Shown: positions 12,201-25,900, counted from the first letter of the stretch. The stretch is DNA of 64,000 bases from Balanoglossus misakiensis (GCA_040954595.2 CM082579.2:8184001-8248000), one strand, 5' to 3'. The notes: generated from the letters alone by a model not told the origin. Program-made: numbers and translations.

Positions 12201-15165
12201 GCAAAGTTCTACTTCTGGTTGAGTTCTCAGTCAATCTGAAATGATGCGCTGTTTAGCCAAACTTTCACGAAGTACAATTTATGATATCACAGCCTATACT
12301 GACCAAAAAATCATCTAATATCAGCAACACCATTCAAGAGCATGTCAAAGTGAAAACCACCTTGTATACACAAAACAATGATGCCATTTCTTCTCCACCA
12401 AATCTACCCTCCTTTTACACTCAACCAGAATTATTTCTTTATTAACATTTGGACCCACAATCAATTTGTACTGGTAATAGTAGGCAACACTTCCACTGTT
12501 CATTCACAAAGTAGTTCATCCACCTTTCTATATTCAAACAGCATGTCACCTATGTAACATATTGTAAACAAGACACCCAAACATGACCTTACTATCTAAG
12601 ACTATGAATTTCTACTGATACCAAATCCTCAGGACCCTGGCACTGCAAGAGAGTGCTGAAGTCTCATGTTGGTCTGTCTGCTACAGTTGTATCTTGTCAC
12701 ATCTGACAAAACTCTAATTTTACACGTACAAGTAAACACATTCAAGGGAGGGCTAATTTATTCAAAATGGCCACCAAACCCACTCAAAAAGAGCTTAGCA
12801 CCACTGACCTTGTATTTGACCCCATTTCAATACACCACAACAAACCATAACCATTGATTAGCTAAAGTGATGCACTGTAACAGTACACTGTACAGATGTG
12901 CACATCAGCTGATCCCGCGGGTCAGCAACATTGAAATTAACGCACAAATGTTGACACTGGTCAATTTCTCTATCAGCTCCAAGAAACTCTGACAAAGTTT
13001 GTTTATTGGTCACCATTCTGTCTTCTTGTTCTGATGCAAAGGTGTATGCTCATTTCTGAACAGAAACTTAAGCTTTAGCCTAAGCAGTTAGAGTGATGCC
13101 CCAGCTTCATCAATTCATATAAGGCAAATTTTACAGCAATAAAACTCATTGTTCACTGGCCTTGTAAATATTTGATAAGAGTTCTTTCTACATGTACTAG
13201 AGGGTCGGGGTCAGCTTGACATTGGGGAGGTCAACTCACCTTACAAGCCATGAGTTCATCTCCACCCAAGTAATTAATGATCTTTTGAAGCTGATCTTTT
13301 TTTCATGTTTTGAAATTATTATTTTAAAAACAGTGTTCTTCTTTGTTTGTGAATTACACTTTCAGTTTCACCCTGTTATGATATCTCTAGTTTTACCTCC
13401 AATCTACACACGCCTGAGCTACTGCCATAGGAATAGGTCTGTCTGTGGCTGGAGGCATATCTCAAGAACAGATGACTGGATTGCCATTAATTAAAGTTGG
13501 TAAATAGATTCTATACCGAATGATAAGTATTGAATAGCTTTTGTTGGGTGTCTCTTGCATGATTCACGTTGATTTTACATAATTTACAAACATTATTCAG
13601 AACTCCGATTATTTTATAATGACTGCATCAGATTTGGCAAATTTTGCTGTACGAGATGCAACAGTACTCAGTTATACTTCACAGAACCCCAAGTCATCTA
13701 ATCCTTCAAAGCTTCATAAAATGACAAAGTGGATTTCAAAATCTGTACATGTACAATTACCTGATCCATACTTGGGGCTCTGTTTATGATCAGTGAATAA
13801 AACTCTGCATATTCGCATTTATGACATCACTATAAGTATTTAATCAGTGAAAATGCAGCTTTGTTGACAATCTTTGAAAGAGTAATAACTTATGACCACA
13901 CAAATATGTTTAATTATTTGTATCATGGTCCTAAATTTATTCTCATTCAAAGAAAACAACAAAAAACCTACATTTTCACAGCTTACAAAAATTCACCTCG
14001 GCAACTGTTGCCTAGCAAATGGCATCTCTGGCAACTTTCTCTTCATAATAATGGATGCATGTGATTGTGTCAGTTAAGTTCTGTTGGTAGTTTTTACATA
14101 GATGTTACTCTGAATGAATTTTTTGCTTGGTATTATAACTATCACAAAAGAAAGAGGTCTAACATAATGTCAACATATCAGGACATTACCACCCCTGCGA
14201 TTCTGAACAGACTTTACTGATGTTTGAACTTGGCTGAACAAACCAATCAAAAGTTAGTAAAATAGTTCACTCTAACGGATAGGCTATGAATTTTACTTTA
14301 GTCATTTTTAAGAGTTACATTGTAACTTACAAAAAAAGGTGTATCATGCAAGCTATACAAATACCTGCATAATGGAAAAATTGAAAGAATGAAAATTTGA
14401 AAGCAACAAAAATTTCTTCATGCCAGTAATGCACTTTTGAGTCTATTACCACTAAAAATTGGCTGCAGTGCAGAATGACAGAGGACCTCCAATTCACAAG
14501 TGAGGATCTCATGAATATTAAATAGCCAGGTGGCTCAAGCTGACAGGCTTGCATATAGCACATTACCATGATTACGGTATGGTACACTTGTTCTGCAATG
14601 AATTTGACGTTACATCTTAAATCCTAAATAATCCCCTTTTAAACACAGACGCTAACTGTGGGAAGTTTCAGGTGCCTGAGGTGGGTCATGCATGTGGGGT
14701 TTAAATCTGATAGGCACTGAATGAACGCTGTTGAATAATTATCCAAATTCTGATTACTATCAGCAAGTAGACTCAACCCTTCGAAATACCCTTAAATAAC
14801 TGAAAGGCAACACCTGTTCAAGTCGACTCATTCATACTTTTTTTCATCAATGAATAAAACTTCAATATGAATCCCATTTTGTGCGATGGATACAAACCTT
14901 CACTAGTATTGGTAACGTTATAGTTTCCGTTTTTAGTCCAGGGATTTGTCTTCGGTACTGGCGCTTCTTCGAATTTCCTCTCATCGTTGTTGTCTGAATT
15001 GTCCTCCCCTTCATCCTTCGAGTTCTGCAGCTGCGGTGAATCACTTTCACCTGTGGTCCTTGTTGGGTCTACTTGCCCAATATGTTCAGTCCTGAACTCC
15101 TCGTCGGGGTTCTGGGTCGTCTCGGCTATCGGAGTTGGATGCGGTTGGGCTACTTCGGTCGCCAT
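304..15165 (-). CDS. LARP1: La-related protein 1, N-terminal part (runs off left edge)
   Basis: Ten exons in transcript order join in one frame with GT-AG borders: 15165-14898, 10621-10572, 7733-7662, 7245-7083, 3011-2817, 2614-2483, 1793-1652, 1280-1226, 871-782 and 487-304. They give about 450 residues. The start is the ATG at 15165 (MATEV). Visible parts are an acidic, low-complexity N-terminus with the LARP1 PVPKTNPWTKN signature near residue 75, a Lys/Pro-rich stretch with repeated KSPKV, the KQKWVPL motif, an Arg/Asp-rich segment, eight consecutive Arg-Gly pairs near residues 267-282, and a La motif from about residue 331 (QIEYYFSVENL, then MDKEGFLPISLIAGF). LARP1 binds mRNA 5' ends and poly(A) and represses 5'TOP mRNA translation downstream of mTORC1 in the cytoplasm. 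That role is family knowledge. The last exon ends in phase 1 with a good donor, so the gene continues. The C-terminal DM15 repeats that bind the cap should lie to the left of position 1. Confidence 0.93.
573..1120. repeat. Diverged direct repeat flanking LARP1 exon 9
   Basis: Two segments of about 105-115 bases, roughly 573-690 and 1005-1120, share blocks such as GCCTCATACA, AGTATGTGAACAGCA and ATGAACAATAATCA in the same order. By eye they are around 70-75% identical. They lie in the introns either side of the LARP1 exon at 782-871. This could be an old local duplication or two copies of a dispersed repeat. Confidence 0.6.
2405..2440 (+). repeat. Half copy of the TTAACCCTTTCACC inverted-repeat family
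   Basis: The stretch ATAGATTTGG...GGTGGTGAAAGGGTTAA matches the right end of the complete copies at 17222-17312 and 49960-50042. The left terminal repeat is not recognisable, so this looks like a truncated copy. It lies in a LARP1 intron. Confidence 0.5.
3802..3900 (-). mobile_element. Small terminal-inverted-repeat element (MITE-like)
   Basis: The segment begins CAACCCTTCACCAC and ends GGTGAAACGGTTAA, which are imperfect inverted repeats. Read on the minus strand, it has the same GGACCAAACCA...GTGGTGAAGGGTT end as the copies at 17222 and 49960. It contains a run of 15 G (3874-3888) next to one terminus. About 100 bp long with no coding capacity, it is best seen as a non-autonomous element within a LARP1 intron. 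Confidence 0.5.
6171..6260. repeat. AACA / AATC simple repeats
   Basis: An (AAAC)n run passes into (AATC)n with a few interruptions. This is a compound tetranucleotide microsatellite in a LARP1 intron. Confidence 0.9.
9078..9731. mobile_element. 654-bp non-autonomous DNA transposon-like element
   Basis: The ends are exact 16-base inverted repeats, CAGGGTTCTCCCCAGG at 9078-9093 and its complement at 9716-9731. They are flanked on both sides by GTTAA (9073-9077 and 9732-9736), a likely target-site duplication. Just inside the ends is a repeated CCCCGACGCTA motif (several copies around 9111-9163, one inverted at about 9101, one near 9695), as expected for subterminal transposase sites. The centre holds an ACGC microsatellite and a 15-G run but no transposase. 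It is inserted in a LARP1 intron. The superfamily is uncertain: the duplication is 5 bp, or TTAA if one terminal base has changed. Confidence 0.75.
11364..11528. repeat. Fold-back (palindromic) repeat
   Basis: Arms of about 80 bases (roughly 11364-11442 and 11449-11528) are imperfect reverse complements around a loop of a few bases. The best-matched parts are CTTCCATCCCA, CTCGCCAAAGTGAATAA and the outer CAGACGTT block. This is probably a fold-back element or MITE in the large first intron of LARP1. No protein coding is seen. Confidence 0.7.
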
Positions 15166-16289
15166 GTTGCCGATGCCCAACGTTCGCTCTTTTCGGTCGC
15201 GTTCTCCTTCGGCACGTGCACGACACGCGTACAGTCGGTTTGTCAGAACAAAACAAGGCCTAAGCTAAGCTGTAGACAAACCAGTTCACCGGTGGTCGAC
15301 TAGCTCTTCAATATCGGTTCGTTACAAGTCTCCCAAAACCTTCCATATGGACAGACAGCTTCTGTGTTCACGCTCTCGCAGCAGCACTGAGAAGTAGTAC
15401 GAAAGGTCACACGCGGTATTGCAGACTACAGACCAGACCTGTACAACCGGCTGGATACAAAGTATAGCCGAAATAACGGTATATAATTGGCGCAGTTCTT
15501 CTGCCCGTCGCAAGTTTCTTAATCTGTCCGACTTTCTGACTGTCAACAGCACTAATATTTCATCAATATTGCGAAATATCTGTTATGAACAACATCACAG
15601 TAGACATCACAAATGGGACTTTCAGCTGCAGTCTGTGCAAATATGATGTCGGTTTTACCACGTGTACTTCGCAGTCTGTTTCCTCAACAAATGCTTGATA
15701 CGGACCGGCGTAACTTGTCTTATACACGGACAGTGTGCCGACAAAGTGGAAGACTTACTTGTGTATCGCTGGCACGGAAACTAGCGGCAAGACAGGGCGT
15801 AGATTTCAACGCATTGAAGCCACGCACATGTCGCCATTGATAAGCACACATTGCAGGGAAGAAGTCGTGGTGAGCAGGCGCAGAAGTGTTAACACGTGAC
15901 AACTGACGTCATGCGGGTCAGCTGAATAGTAACCCTTATCAGCTGATTTTCAGTTTGGCTTCAACTGCATATTGTGTGGTTTCAGCATCGTATTGGCAGG
16001 AAAGAATCACGTTAAATATGTAAAACGGATTAATCGTTTGGTTATCCCTGATTGTAAGTTTTTAACCTTGAATAAGTATATATGGAAGACAACTGGGTAA
16101 TAGTTGGGGTAAAATTAATAAAATCATCATCATCACCATCACCATCATCACCGACCAATTATTTGCTTCAACCTTGCAAACATATGATAATGCATCCCTC
16201 TGACACAATTTTACAAAGACAGGCAACATGCTTCCAGCATCTTTTCCATTGTTGACCAGCTGGGTTCGAATAGTTTGCATGACAAATTA

Positions 16290-16368
16290 GTCTCGGTTAC
16301 CCAGACCCCTCTGCTTCTTCCGTTGGGCACTCTTTCTGGAGAAGCAGAGGAGTCTGGGTAACCGAGAC
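16290..16368. repeat. Near-perfect 79-bp palindrome
   Basis: Arms of 29 bases (16290-16318 and 16340-16368) are reverse complements with one or two mismatches, from GTCTCGGTTACCCAGAC at the left to GTCTGGGTAACCGAGAC at the right. They are separated by about 20 bases. It is compatible with a tiny fold-back MITE. It lies upstream of LARP1 and shows no gene. Confidence 0.8.
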
Positions 16369-17221
16369 AAATGACAAATGTAATTTTTTTTAAATTTTGA
16401 ATGTGGTTTCAAGGGGGGGGGGGGGGTTGCTATGCCAGAAATTAACACACCATACTCACATCTTCTTATTGAATAGAATACCTTGGCATTTTATTAGTTT
16501 TGAAGAAAATGGCTGTATAAAACTACTCGGTAAAATCCATTACATGAAAGAAGCTGCAAGCTTCCATCCAGTTGAATGTAATTAGGAATACAATTGTACT
16601 ATACCTTATTCTAAAGCACATTTACTAAACTGAAAAAAATCTGAATGTTTTTTCTTCACATTTTAATGGATTATCCATTTTGTTTGTATTGTCAACTTTG
16701 TACATTTCACTGTCAAAAGAATCTCCTTTACAAAATATTTATGACCAAAAATCTTATTTTTTGGCCCATGGCTACTTAATTATAATGTCGTATACAAAGG
16801 GAATGTCAGTCTAGCTGTTTGAGCTATTTGTGTGAGGATATTATGGGTTTCCGTAAATCTGGTAAACATGTAGTTGCCAAGTGTAACTTGCAAATACTGG
16901 TACATATTCACAATCATATTTGGATATACCGGTAACATCAAGCTTTGTCAGTCTTTTTTTCAACCATTTATCCTTTTTTGAATATCGCAGACGTGATTGA
17001 AAAGAATTCTTCCCCTACTTTGCATTCTCATAAAACTTGATTTCCTAACTTGCAATGCGTGTTCCTTGCCCTAAAAACTGAGTCCTTCATACAAACTGAG
17101 TAATCTGGTCAAGTTACAAAAGCTCAAATCTGCATAAAACTTGTCTGTGTAAAGTCTGGCAAGATACAGACGACCCTTGCCAAGTCATGAGAGTTGACGT
17201 CCACTGTGAAAAACCAAAACC

Positions 17222-17312
17222 TAACCCTTTCACCCCCAGTTCCCTCAGCAGAGCTCCAACTCTGCCAGAGAAAACAATAGATTTGGGCTAAACCATGGTG
17301 GTTAAAGGGTTA
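17222..17312 (+). mobile_element. Small terminal-inverted-repeat element, best copy
   Basis: It starts TAACCCTTTCACC and ends with GGTTAAAGGGTTA, with AGATTTGGGCTAAACCAT just inside the right end. The same right-end core recurs at 50009-50042 and, inverted, at 3802. It is non-coding and about 90 bp, so probably a MITE. Confidence 0.6.
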
Positions 17313-19979
17313 AGTGTGGGGTGAGAGCCTCACAGGGATTTGACCACAGTGGGAGCTATGACTGGCTTGGGGTCTGTCTCTTTGCAATGCCTTGTAATTT
17401 TATGAATGTACAAACACAAATTATTACAAACATGTACATCAAAAATATACACTGACACATGACGAGAAAGTGATAACAACTCTTCTGTCTGTTAAAATTT
17501 GTACAACTAATTCTGAGTTAAACTTGCACACAAACTTTCATCTTCTACCCCTGACATTGACCTTCATAATGCATTTCTGTTTAAATAAAAAATATACCGA
17601 AAAGCATGATCTACAGTTATACAAAAATACTTGAGTCACAACTTTGGCCATGGCACTCGCTGCACAACTACCAATGTGCTGCATTTTACAATGTGGCTCT
17701 AATGCTGCTCGCAACACCAACACAGATGCCAGCTGCAGCATCATCATTGACACCAACAACGATGCAGCATTGGCACCAACACTGGCTGAGTTGCTATGTA
17801 TCAACACCCTGTTCCCCCCTGCATAATGCAGTTCCAATAAACAGCACTCTCCATACAATCGCCTATCTACCAACACTGGTAGAATATCACATTCAGGAAA
17901 ATGACTGAAAGTAAACACTTGCTAAATTTACAATTCAGAACCAGTCGTTGCTTATCTACATCTACATAGTGGAGCAGTCTGTTTGACAAACTGTAGGGAG
18001 AGATAATCTTGTCACTTTGAATTGTATTACGGTATAATGAATGCCACAGAATATTTTGTTGGAAATGACTTAACTTTGAACATTTCAGTTAGGGGGTCAA
18101 ACCAAACACTGGCAAGGCAAGCTGGCAAACTTTAGTGACTTGTTTTCTTTAAAACATGTTCAATGTAAATTCAGGCATCTAATTGAAAACATAATGAAAA
18201 CCTGTACAATTTCAAATTTACATCTGCGTGTACCAACATAGGCTTCCCCTACATGCAAACACAGCGCCCTCTATACAGAACGCCCTCTACAGACCAAATT
18301 TACAAGAACAGAAAAAAGTAACACATGGTAAAACCTACTTGTCTTGCTTGCTGCTCTTGTGTAACTATGCTGTATACCTGGAGCTCTGATCAAATTTGGC
18401 CTTTTTATCATTTCTACGTATTATGCTTTATTGAAGGAAAGAAATACACAGTCAATGCCAGCGTAAATTCTGAGTTTCTTTTTGTAAATCATAATATCAT
18501 GCCCAGTCTTGCCACTGCAGGTATTTTTTCACTTACTGCTTTTAATTAAAGACTGTTGAAGACATGCCCCTTTACAACAAAAATGAGAGTTTGAACTTAT
18601 CACGATTTGCACTGTTTTTAAAAATATTTTTGTTGAAGTTGGCTAGCTTTGGAGGAAGATGAAAGTCTCAAAGTTGCGGTTCTGATAATTGCCTCACTTT
18701 AAAAAGTCTGACACATCTTGTTTCAAAGTTCAAAAAATATCAAATTAGAAGCATCTCAAATGAACAATTGCACATTAACACAAACAAAAAACATACATCT
18801 CAAAAAAATCCTTATACAGGTCTTTATAACAAACATGCCCCGAATCCAACTGTAGGCAGAAGATTTCAAGTCTGGACATTCGATTTTGAACAGTGGTAAC
18901 CAAATGCAGGGGCTTTTTTGGTCAGATAAAATACTGGCAATTTCATCATGCTTGAGGGAGCTTAATAAAAACTGCAGTTGACACACAGACACACAAAAGA
19001 ACACAACTGAACATAATATCCAGAAAATTGCAGCCATTGGTGCTTTATAATTTGGTTTACTGAAAAGAGCCTGGACACTAATGATGATGGACACATCAGT
19101 GGAACAGCCTCTGTGTCAAATGTTTGATTTTCACAAAACTATGGCACCCAAGGCAATGTTTTTTTTTTCACAGTATTACGCACGAGATTGACATTTCTTC
19201 CAGGAAGGAGACAACCAACTCCTTGACAATAAACTGATTTCAGAAGCAAGTTTTCTTCCATCGAAGGAAGTGGCTGAGAAAACAGTGAAATTGTTGATAA
19301 CAGTTCGTATGAATTGAAATGTGGCATCCTTTTTATAATCCATCTGTATTATGTATGTGTGCCTGTGGGTGTAACATGTAAACAGGGAAAACAAGACAGA
19401 CGTTTGTTGGAATGTGCTAGTACATCTCAAAAAACACTGCTATGCAGTAGTTCTCGATGGTGCTGTGACAAATACAATACAATAAACACTACTACATGTA
19501 TACACAGTAATTTTCTATGAGTGCTGGATATTTCTAACATTTCTGGCAGGCAGAGGGGCAAGAAAAGCTGTTCACAATCATGCACTGTTCAATTCCATTC
19601 AAACTCCCTCACAGAAGTGAGACAAAACACCGTCTTTCAGAAAAAATATACAAATATCCATATTCAATTGTATTTGTCTTTTGTGCCCCCACCACTGTGT
19701 TTGAGGAAAAAAGCCTTGGGCTCAGACTGAAGAAAATAAGCTATCACTTTACCCTCATACCCCCCACGTTGTGCAACTAGGTGGAACAACCCTACTGTTT
19801 TCAACTAAACTAGACTAGACTATTCATTTTCCGGAGAAACGGAGAGAGCCAGGGCTCAAAATCGGATCTCCCGTAGTACTGACATTCCCTTGGTAGGTAG
19901 GTAGCATGCTTGAAATCATTTTGAAAGAAGTAGTGGAATCAATGACGATTTTTGAGGAAAGAGCAGATTTTCTGAGCGA

Positions 19980-22900
19980 TCAGTTTCCCTTCTTCTCCGT
20001 TTCACTCTGTTCGCTCTGTTCTTCGTCCGAATATTCTGTGGGCTCCTCGCCAGGTTTCAAAAGTTTACCAACATAATCGTATTTCTCTGTAAAAAAAAAG
20101 ATGAAATAGACACAAATTATTCTCCATTTCAGTTTTATCACAAAACACTGTAATGATACAGATATGGCAAATCCTAACCCTCCTTTTTTTCAATTTTTTT
20201 CCAGTACATTCTTGATGATCCTTTTGTGAGCTTGCCTAATGACTGAATAGAGTTATCTGAAATCTCATGCTACACTAAGACCGAACATTAGCGCAAGCTA
20301 AGTGGAAACAGTTACCATGGTGATATTCATCAACAGCGCATCCACCATGGAATCATCATCACACATTCACACACTCGAAAATGAAAATAGGAAAATTGCT
20401 CTTCATGCAGAATTTCAGTTTATAAGATCGAAACTGATGACCACAAATTATGTTGGCTGACGCAATGGTATCCATGGTAACTCATCAGTTAAATTGGCCT
20501 AGTGAATGGCATTAGTTTTGAAAACTGCTGAGTAGAACGGCTGCGTGAAAAAAATATCAATTTAATAACAAAATTTCGCGGTCTAGTGGTTAATGATGGC
20601 TTTTAAGGTCATACTGGAACATGCAAATCTACGACGGGATTTGAATTTCTAGGGTGGTAATTGATACAGGGGTAGTAAGCTCAGACTGATTGTAATATCT
20701 GGGACTCTGTAGTTTTTCCATGAGCATTTGCTATTTTTTTATATCCCCCTGGACCATACACTGATCTAATGTAGTGTTATTTTTAGACAAAACACCCTGC
20801 AAATGCCTGCAGTGAAGAAAAACAGCTGGCTCAGCAAAAAGTCTACTGCCCTGCGGCAGTAGAGTTTTGAAAAATAAAAGTGAAATGCATACAACACAAT
20901 GTCGTGTTTCACTTCCTCCTGTTTGTCTTCTTCTCCTATGAATATTTCAACAGCCGTGATATTGGCCCTACTCTTTCAAGGAAAAACAACATCAATGATG
21001 AAGTGGATGATTCAAAATAACATGGATTTGACATGCATGAGTGATGATTTGGACACCATCAAAGTCCACAACCATCTTTCTCTGCTCAATTTGTTTTTAT
21101 GACACCCATACATGCAGGAAAACACTAGAGATTGCAATGAGTATGTACTGTGTTCTCATTCTGAGATGAGACAGAGTTATATTATATCTTGCATTGTGCG
21201 TCTAATGAGTTGGATGGACTATTGATCGAAATGTGGGGACTTGTCATAATTCTGCATAACGTAACTCAAGAACTACAGCCATAAAATATTATTGACTTCA
21301 GAGAATGAACGTTAAAGGTGCTAAAAGTTGTTTCCCAATTTACAGAATGGTTTCTAACAGGCTGAGGCATTTTATGACATTTTCTTGTCCGGGTGATAAA
21401 TATCTCTTACTTGCACATTTAGAAATGATACTAGCAGCGTTTAAACATACATGGCTTCTCAAGTATAGTATTCAACTTTTATATTCCATCACTTTTGTTG
21501 ATATGTGATCATTTCAATTGGGAATATATTATCAAATAAAGTCATTTCACCAAATTCCATTATGTAACGTCAATGATCTGAGTCATACTTCAATTTCTAC
21601 ACAACAAAGTGGGACCATCTGCATGTAAAAACTATGATGTAGTTTCTACTTCAAATAAAAAAAAGTCAAATTCTGCAGTCTAAATTCAACATATGAAAAA
21701 CAAGTCTATCTTGAACTTTCAACGTAAAGTAAACCGTGTTACACAGCGCCCTCTGTGGCCATTTTTGTGTACGTATGACATTCTTTCCCAGGGCACGGGT
21801 GATATTTTTAACTTTCTGCATAATTTATCATTCTTCAATCTTGTCAGACAGCATGGTGGAGAGGCCAATAAACAAAACAGATCTAGGGCCAAAATTATCA
21901 ATATCAATAGCATAAATAGTTTTCGGGCATAGTTAAATATTAACATCACTGATATTGTAACAAAAGTCATTTTCAAAGTGGTAACACAATCTTGGCTTGC
22001 GCATATGCCTGGCCTTAAATTATTGACAACTGACATTTCAACAGAACTTTGTGATATGGTCTGATTTAGGTATGTATGTTGCGATATAGGCTTATAAAAC
22101 AGAGTAGATCTAACTGTTTTTTTTCTACTGTTGTTAACACACAAATTCCGGCTGCAGTTTAAATTGCTGAGAGGTGTCTAGTGCACAACGGTGTTTTAAT
22201 TTAAAGTATATCAAAGAAAGTCAGCTGGCATCGGGTGAACTCCCAATTAATACAAGTCAGAAGAGAACAAGGAGGCTTTGGTACGAACACACAAAGCGCT
22301 ACCCTTTGACCCCCGAGTCACTCGGTGATACGAGACAAAGGTCAATGACTGCAACAGAACACCTCATGCGGGTAACCTACGCTGGTACCTGGATTACGTC
22401 TGGTTTTGTTTGCATTCGTCCGTATGTAAGGTAACAGGTGGTTCGACTGCCTGCGTGTGCACTGTGTCTGTGTTGAATAACCGGTAAATGCTAGCGATTA
22501 TCTGAGGGAGAAACCCACTCACAATAAATTTTTATTCACAGCTGGAATGCAGATGTGTAGTGAATATAACCCATGGGGGAGTTCTGCTGACTGTACAGTG
22601 AATGGCAACATCACAAGGGAGATGGACTTTAGTAATACATAAAGAAAGAAATTTCACTCCGACTCCTGAGCATTAAAATCTCGCGCAAAACAATGATGGA
22701 TGTGTCCCTGCACTGAGCTCTATTGTTCTGTATTAACCACGCCATCTTTTGACTCAGCAGCTTTTTTTATAAGATCCTCTAATCACTCACATTACCTGCA
22801 CCTGTGATAGAGCATAATCCGTGTATTGATGTACATTGTACACTCCTGTATTGTACAAGTTTTGGTTTCTAATCCCAATCAAAATTGCCAACATGCACTC

Positions 22901-25900
22901 TTGAAACCAAACGCCTTTCTGGAATCCAAGTAAGACCGACAGAAATTGGGCTATTCATTTACACAACAAGACTGACAGCAACGTGTCCTAACATTCCCAG
23001 CAGTTTCTCCAAACACAGAGGCGTGTTGGCGAACCGCTAATTACAGTGGGGCAAAGGTCACGCACACAGCTGTGTGTGTGTGTTCAACGCACACACCGCC
23101 GGGTTTGTGGACTCACCCTCAAACTGCATTTCCCATTCCCGTATGCTTTCCGTCTGCATGGCGCTGAGATCTGAAAGGTCGTCGTACTCGTCCCGTAAAG
23201 CGTCGCCGTCCAACGAAAATGTGGCCAGCGCCCGTGAAGCATCCCGCCCAGCGAACGCTCCGTACGGACCACCTGTTGATGAGGAATAAAAAAGACATCC
23301 AAACATTAGGGGATACTGCTATGGACAGTATTACTACTCAAGATTGAGCACACATGTATTGATCTACTTGCACCATTAATATAGTAGTTCTATATTTAAG
23401 CAAGAACCCCCACAGCAGCCGGGTGTATATGTACTATAAGGCCAAAAAAAAAAAGAGTTTTGTTTAGCGTCCAAGCAAAATCTCAAAATTGATGCGGTGA
23501 CGCGGTTTCTTTTTTTTTTTTTTTTCTTTTTTTTTCCTGCAAAACAAGAACAGCAAATATTTCTTTAATAGTCCAAAATTAAGGGGGGGGGGGGATTTGG
23601 TCAAAGTAGGGGGGAATCATGATTTGCATAATTTATGTTAATTAGGTAAACATCAAGGAATGACAATTTTGAAGGTTAACTTACTAACTGCCTTCATTCC
23701 ATATTAAAAAAAAGCATAAGTAAATTACAACACTTTACATGTGAACTTGACAACATATTAACAGTTACAGTTTTTTCTACTTTAAATTAGTAGATTTTGC
23801 AGAGGAAGACACCAGCTTGCATAACTTTCAGGGCATGTAATTTAAAAAATGCTGGAGAGCTGAAAATAACTCTCCTGAAATTAATTACACAAGTGGTAGG
23901 AGAGTGACTGATTAACTGCTCCCCTGGCAAGTAGAGTGAAATGAATAAAAAAAATGCAACTGCAAAAACAATAGTGTCTTTCTTTAATACTATACCTGAG
24001 AAAAAAATTCTTGTTTGATTTTAAAAGTTTCAGCTTTATAGCTGCCAAAATATTAGATTGTGAAACCATTAATAGTTAAATAAATTGAAGTGGTATATAT
24101 TTCTTCAGATTTCTGCCTACACTTCCCCATCTGTGGCTAGGCACACTACTCAAATAAACAGTCTCAGTACATATTGAATGACTTTCCTTCCTAAGTAAGA
24201 AAACAAGGTCATGGAAAACTGATACATTCTTGATAATCGCCATGGCAGGAACGCAGTTTCTTTAATTTGCATAAAATTGTTACGTTTTGCCAACCCAATT
24301 TCAAAAGTCACCATAACAACAAGTTCACTTGAGTGCAGAGTGTGTGCTCTAAATTTAGACGGTATCCAGATAGGCTGTTCCAACAATTGCACACTACAGC
24401 CCTGGAGCAAAATTACACGTGAATGAATGTGAAAGTCATCTACAACATAGTTTTGGGGGGTGGGAAGTTAAAATGTATAGGCCAGCACGCAGTAATATCG
24501 GCCGTTTTCCCAGTGTTTTGACTGACGGTGCCTGCTATTGAGGCTTGGACGCGCATGTACTGGCCGGGTGGGCTGCTCACGAAGGGGCGATTGTCGCCCC
24601 CTGAACTTGTTACAAGGGGCGCTTCAAGTGTAAAATAGGGGGAATCGCGCGATCGCGCGTCCTGGAGAAAACACTGAACTGTTGATTTCCGGGTTCGAAA
24701 ATTACGAAAAAAAAAGCCTCGACGCGCATGTTTAAAAGTGACGCGCGCGAGGACGCTAAACAAAACTCTTTTTTTTTTTTGGCCTAATTAAGAATTTGTG
24801 TTCTTTAAAATATTAGCTATAAATTTTGACAGTTTATACAAACTTATGCAGCAACTAATCATCTATTTGTACAAATCACAAATAACTCTACAGCCAAGAA
24901 TGCTGAGCTACTGTAGTTACTCTGTCCAGGAAATTAATTTTTCTCACAGACAAAACTTGGTCAACCAGAGAATAATCATCGCGCTTAACGCACAATTGGT
25001 ATTCTGGTGGTCATTAATATGGCTGATGTAATGCACCATTGAACAAAATGTTTAAATATATGCTGGTATGCTATCATTGTCCCCATTATAGAAATTAAAA
25101 GGCTGTTACCGGTAATATGTCGATGTAAAGAAACCATTTTTATTTACATGTTTCATTGACAGTCTAATGTCTACAGGCGAGACCACTGTATGTCTGCATT
25201 GCTAAAATATTTTTCTCTAATTCATTAATTAATTTATTATAACCTTGGCTTCAAGCACAAATCTGGCAAAGATATTAATTATTATGCCTCATCCCACAAA
25301 CAACATAGGTCTATGAAATAAGTTGCTAATAATAGAAAGTTATTAACTGTAGCTCAGTCACACGATGGGGAAATGAGATAAAATGACACAGAAACTTGAT
25401 ATTCTTAATGTGTAACAAGAGCAGAAAGGTAAAGAATGGTTTCCAATGGCAATCAAATACTTTGGCTGGCATGCTGGCAAGTGCAAATCCATCACACTAT
25501 GCTGAAGTCCTCCTCAGATTATTTGACCCCCTGACAAGAGTTCAATTAGTTTACCTGCATCATAGATCATACATGCTGGTGCATGACCCTTACATTACCT
25601 TTGATACACATATGTTTCATTGGCTATGGTAAGGAGTTAAGTAGCCCGTGCCAATATAGAGGACTATTGGCCTGCTGGCATTGTACCATTCTGGCCTCTC
25701 AGTGCACTGTCTACATTTGTATTGTACACATGTATCAAATGTGGCATGTCTCGGACATCAAAATAGTTTTATTCATTCACTGAAAGACACCATACAATTA
25801 CATGTCATCTGGGGTCAGCAAGATCATCAATATACGATATTATAGGGTGGGCTTCATCCAGCTTCCATCATTTCACACATGACTCGTGTAAATTGCTTTC

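Larger units (their letters stand above)
15166..19979. other. Gap between the LARP1 start and the PGRMC1-type gene end
   Basis: I see no convincing coding exon here. The first few hundred bases upstream of 15165 should hold the LARP1 promoter and 5' UTR, but no core element stands out. The rest contains an ATC/ACC simple repeat (about 16122-16152), the fold-back at 16290-16368, a 14-G run (16413-16426) and the small inverted-repeat element at 17222-17312. The PGRMC1-type 3' UTR should occupy the right-hand end. Confidence 0.5.

Noticed and set aside
15613-15840. 75-codon plus-strand frame upstream of LARP1 that looks like a mitochondrial leader
   Set aside because: Arg-rich start, but no downstream exon in frame and no recognised product.
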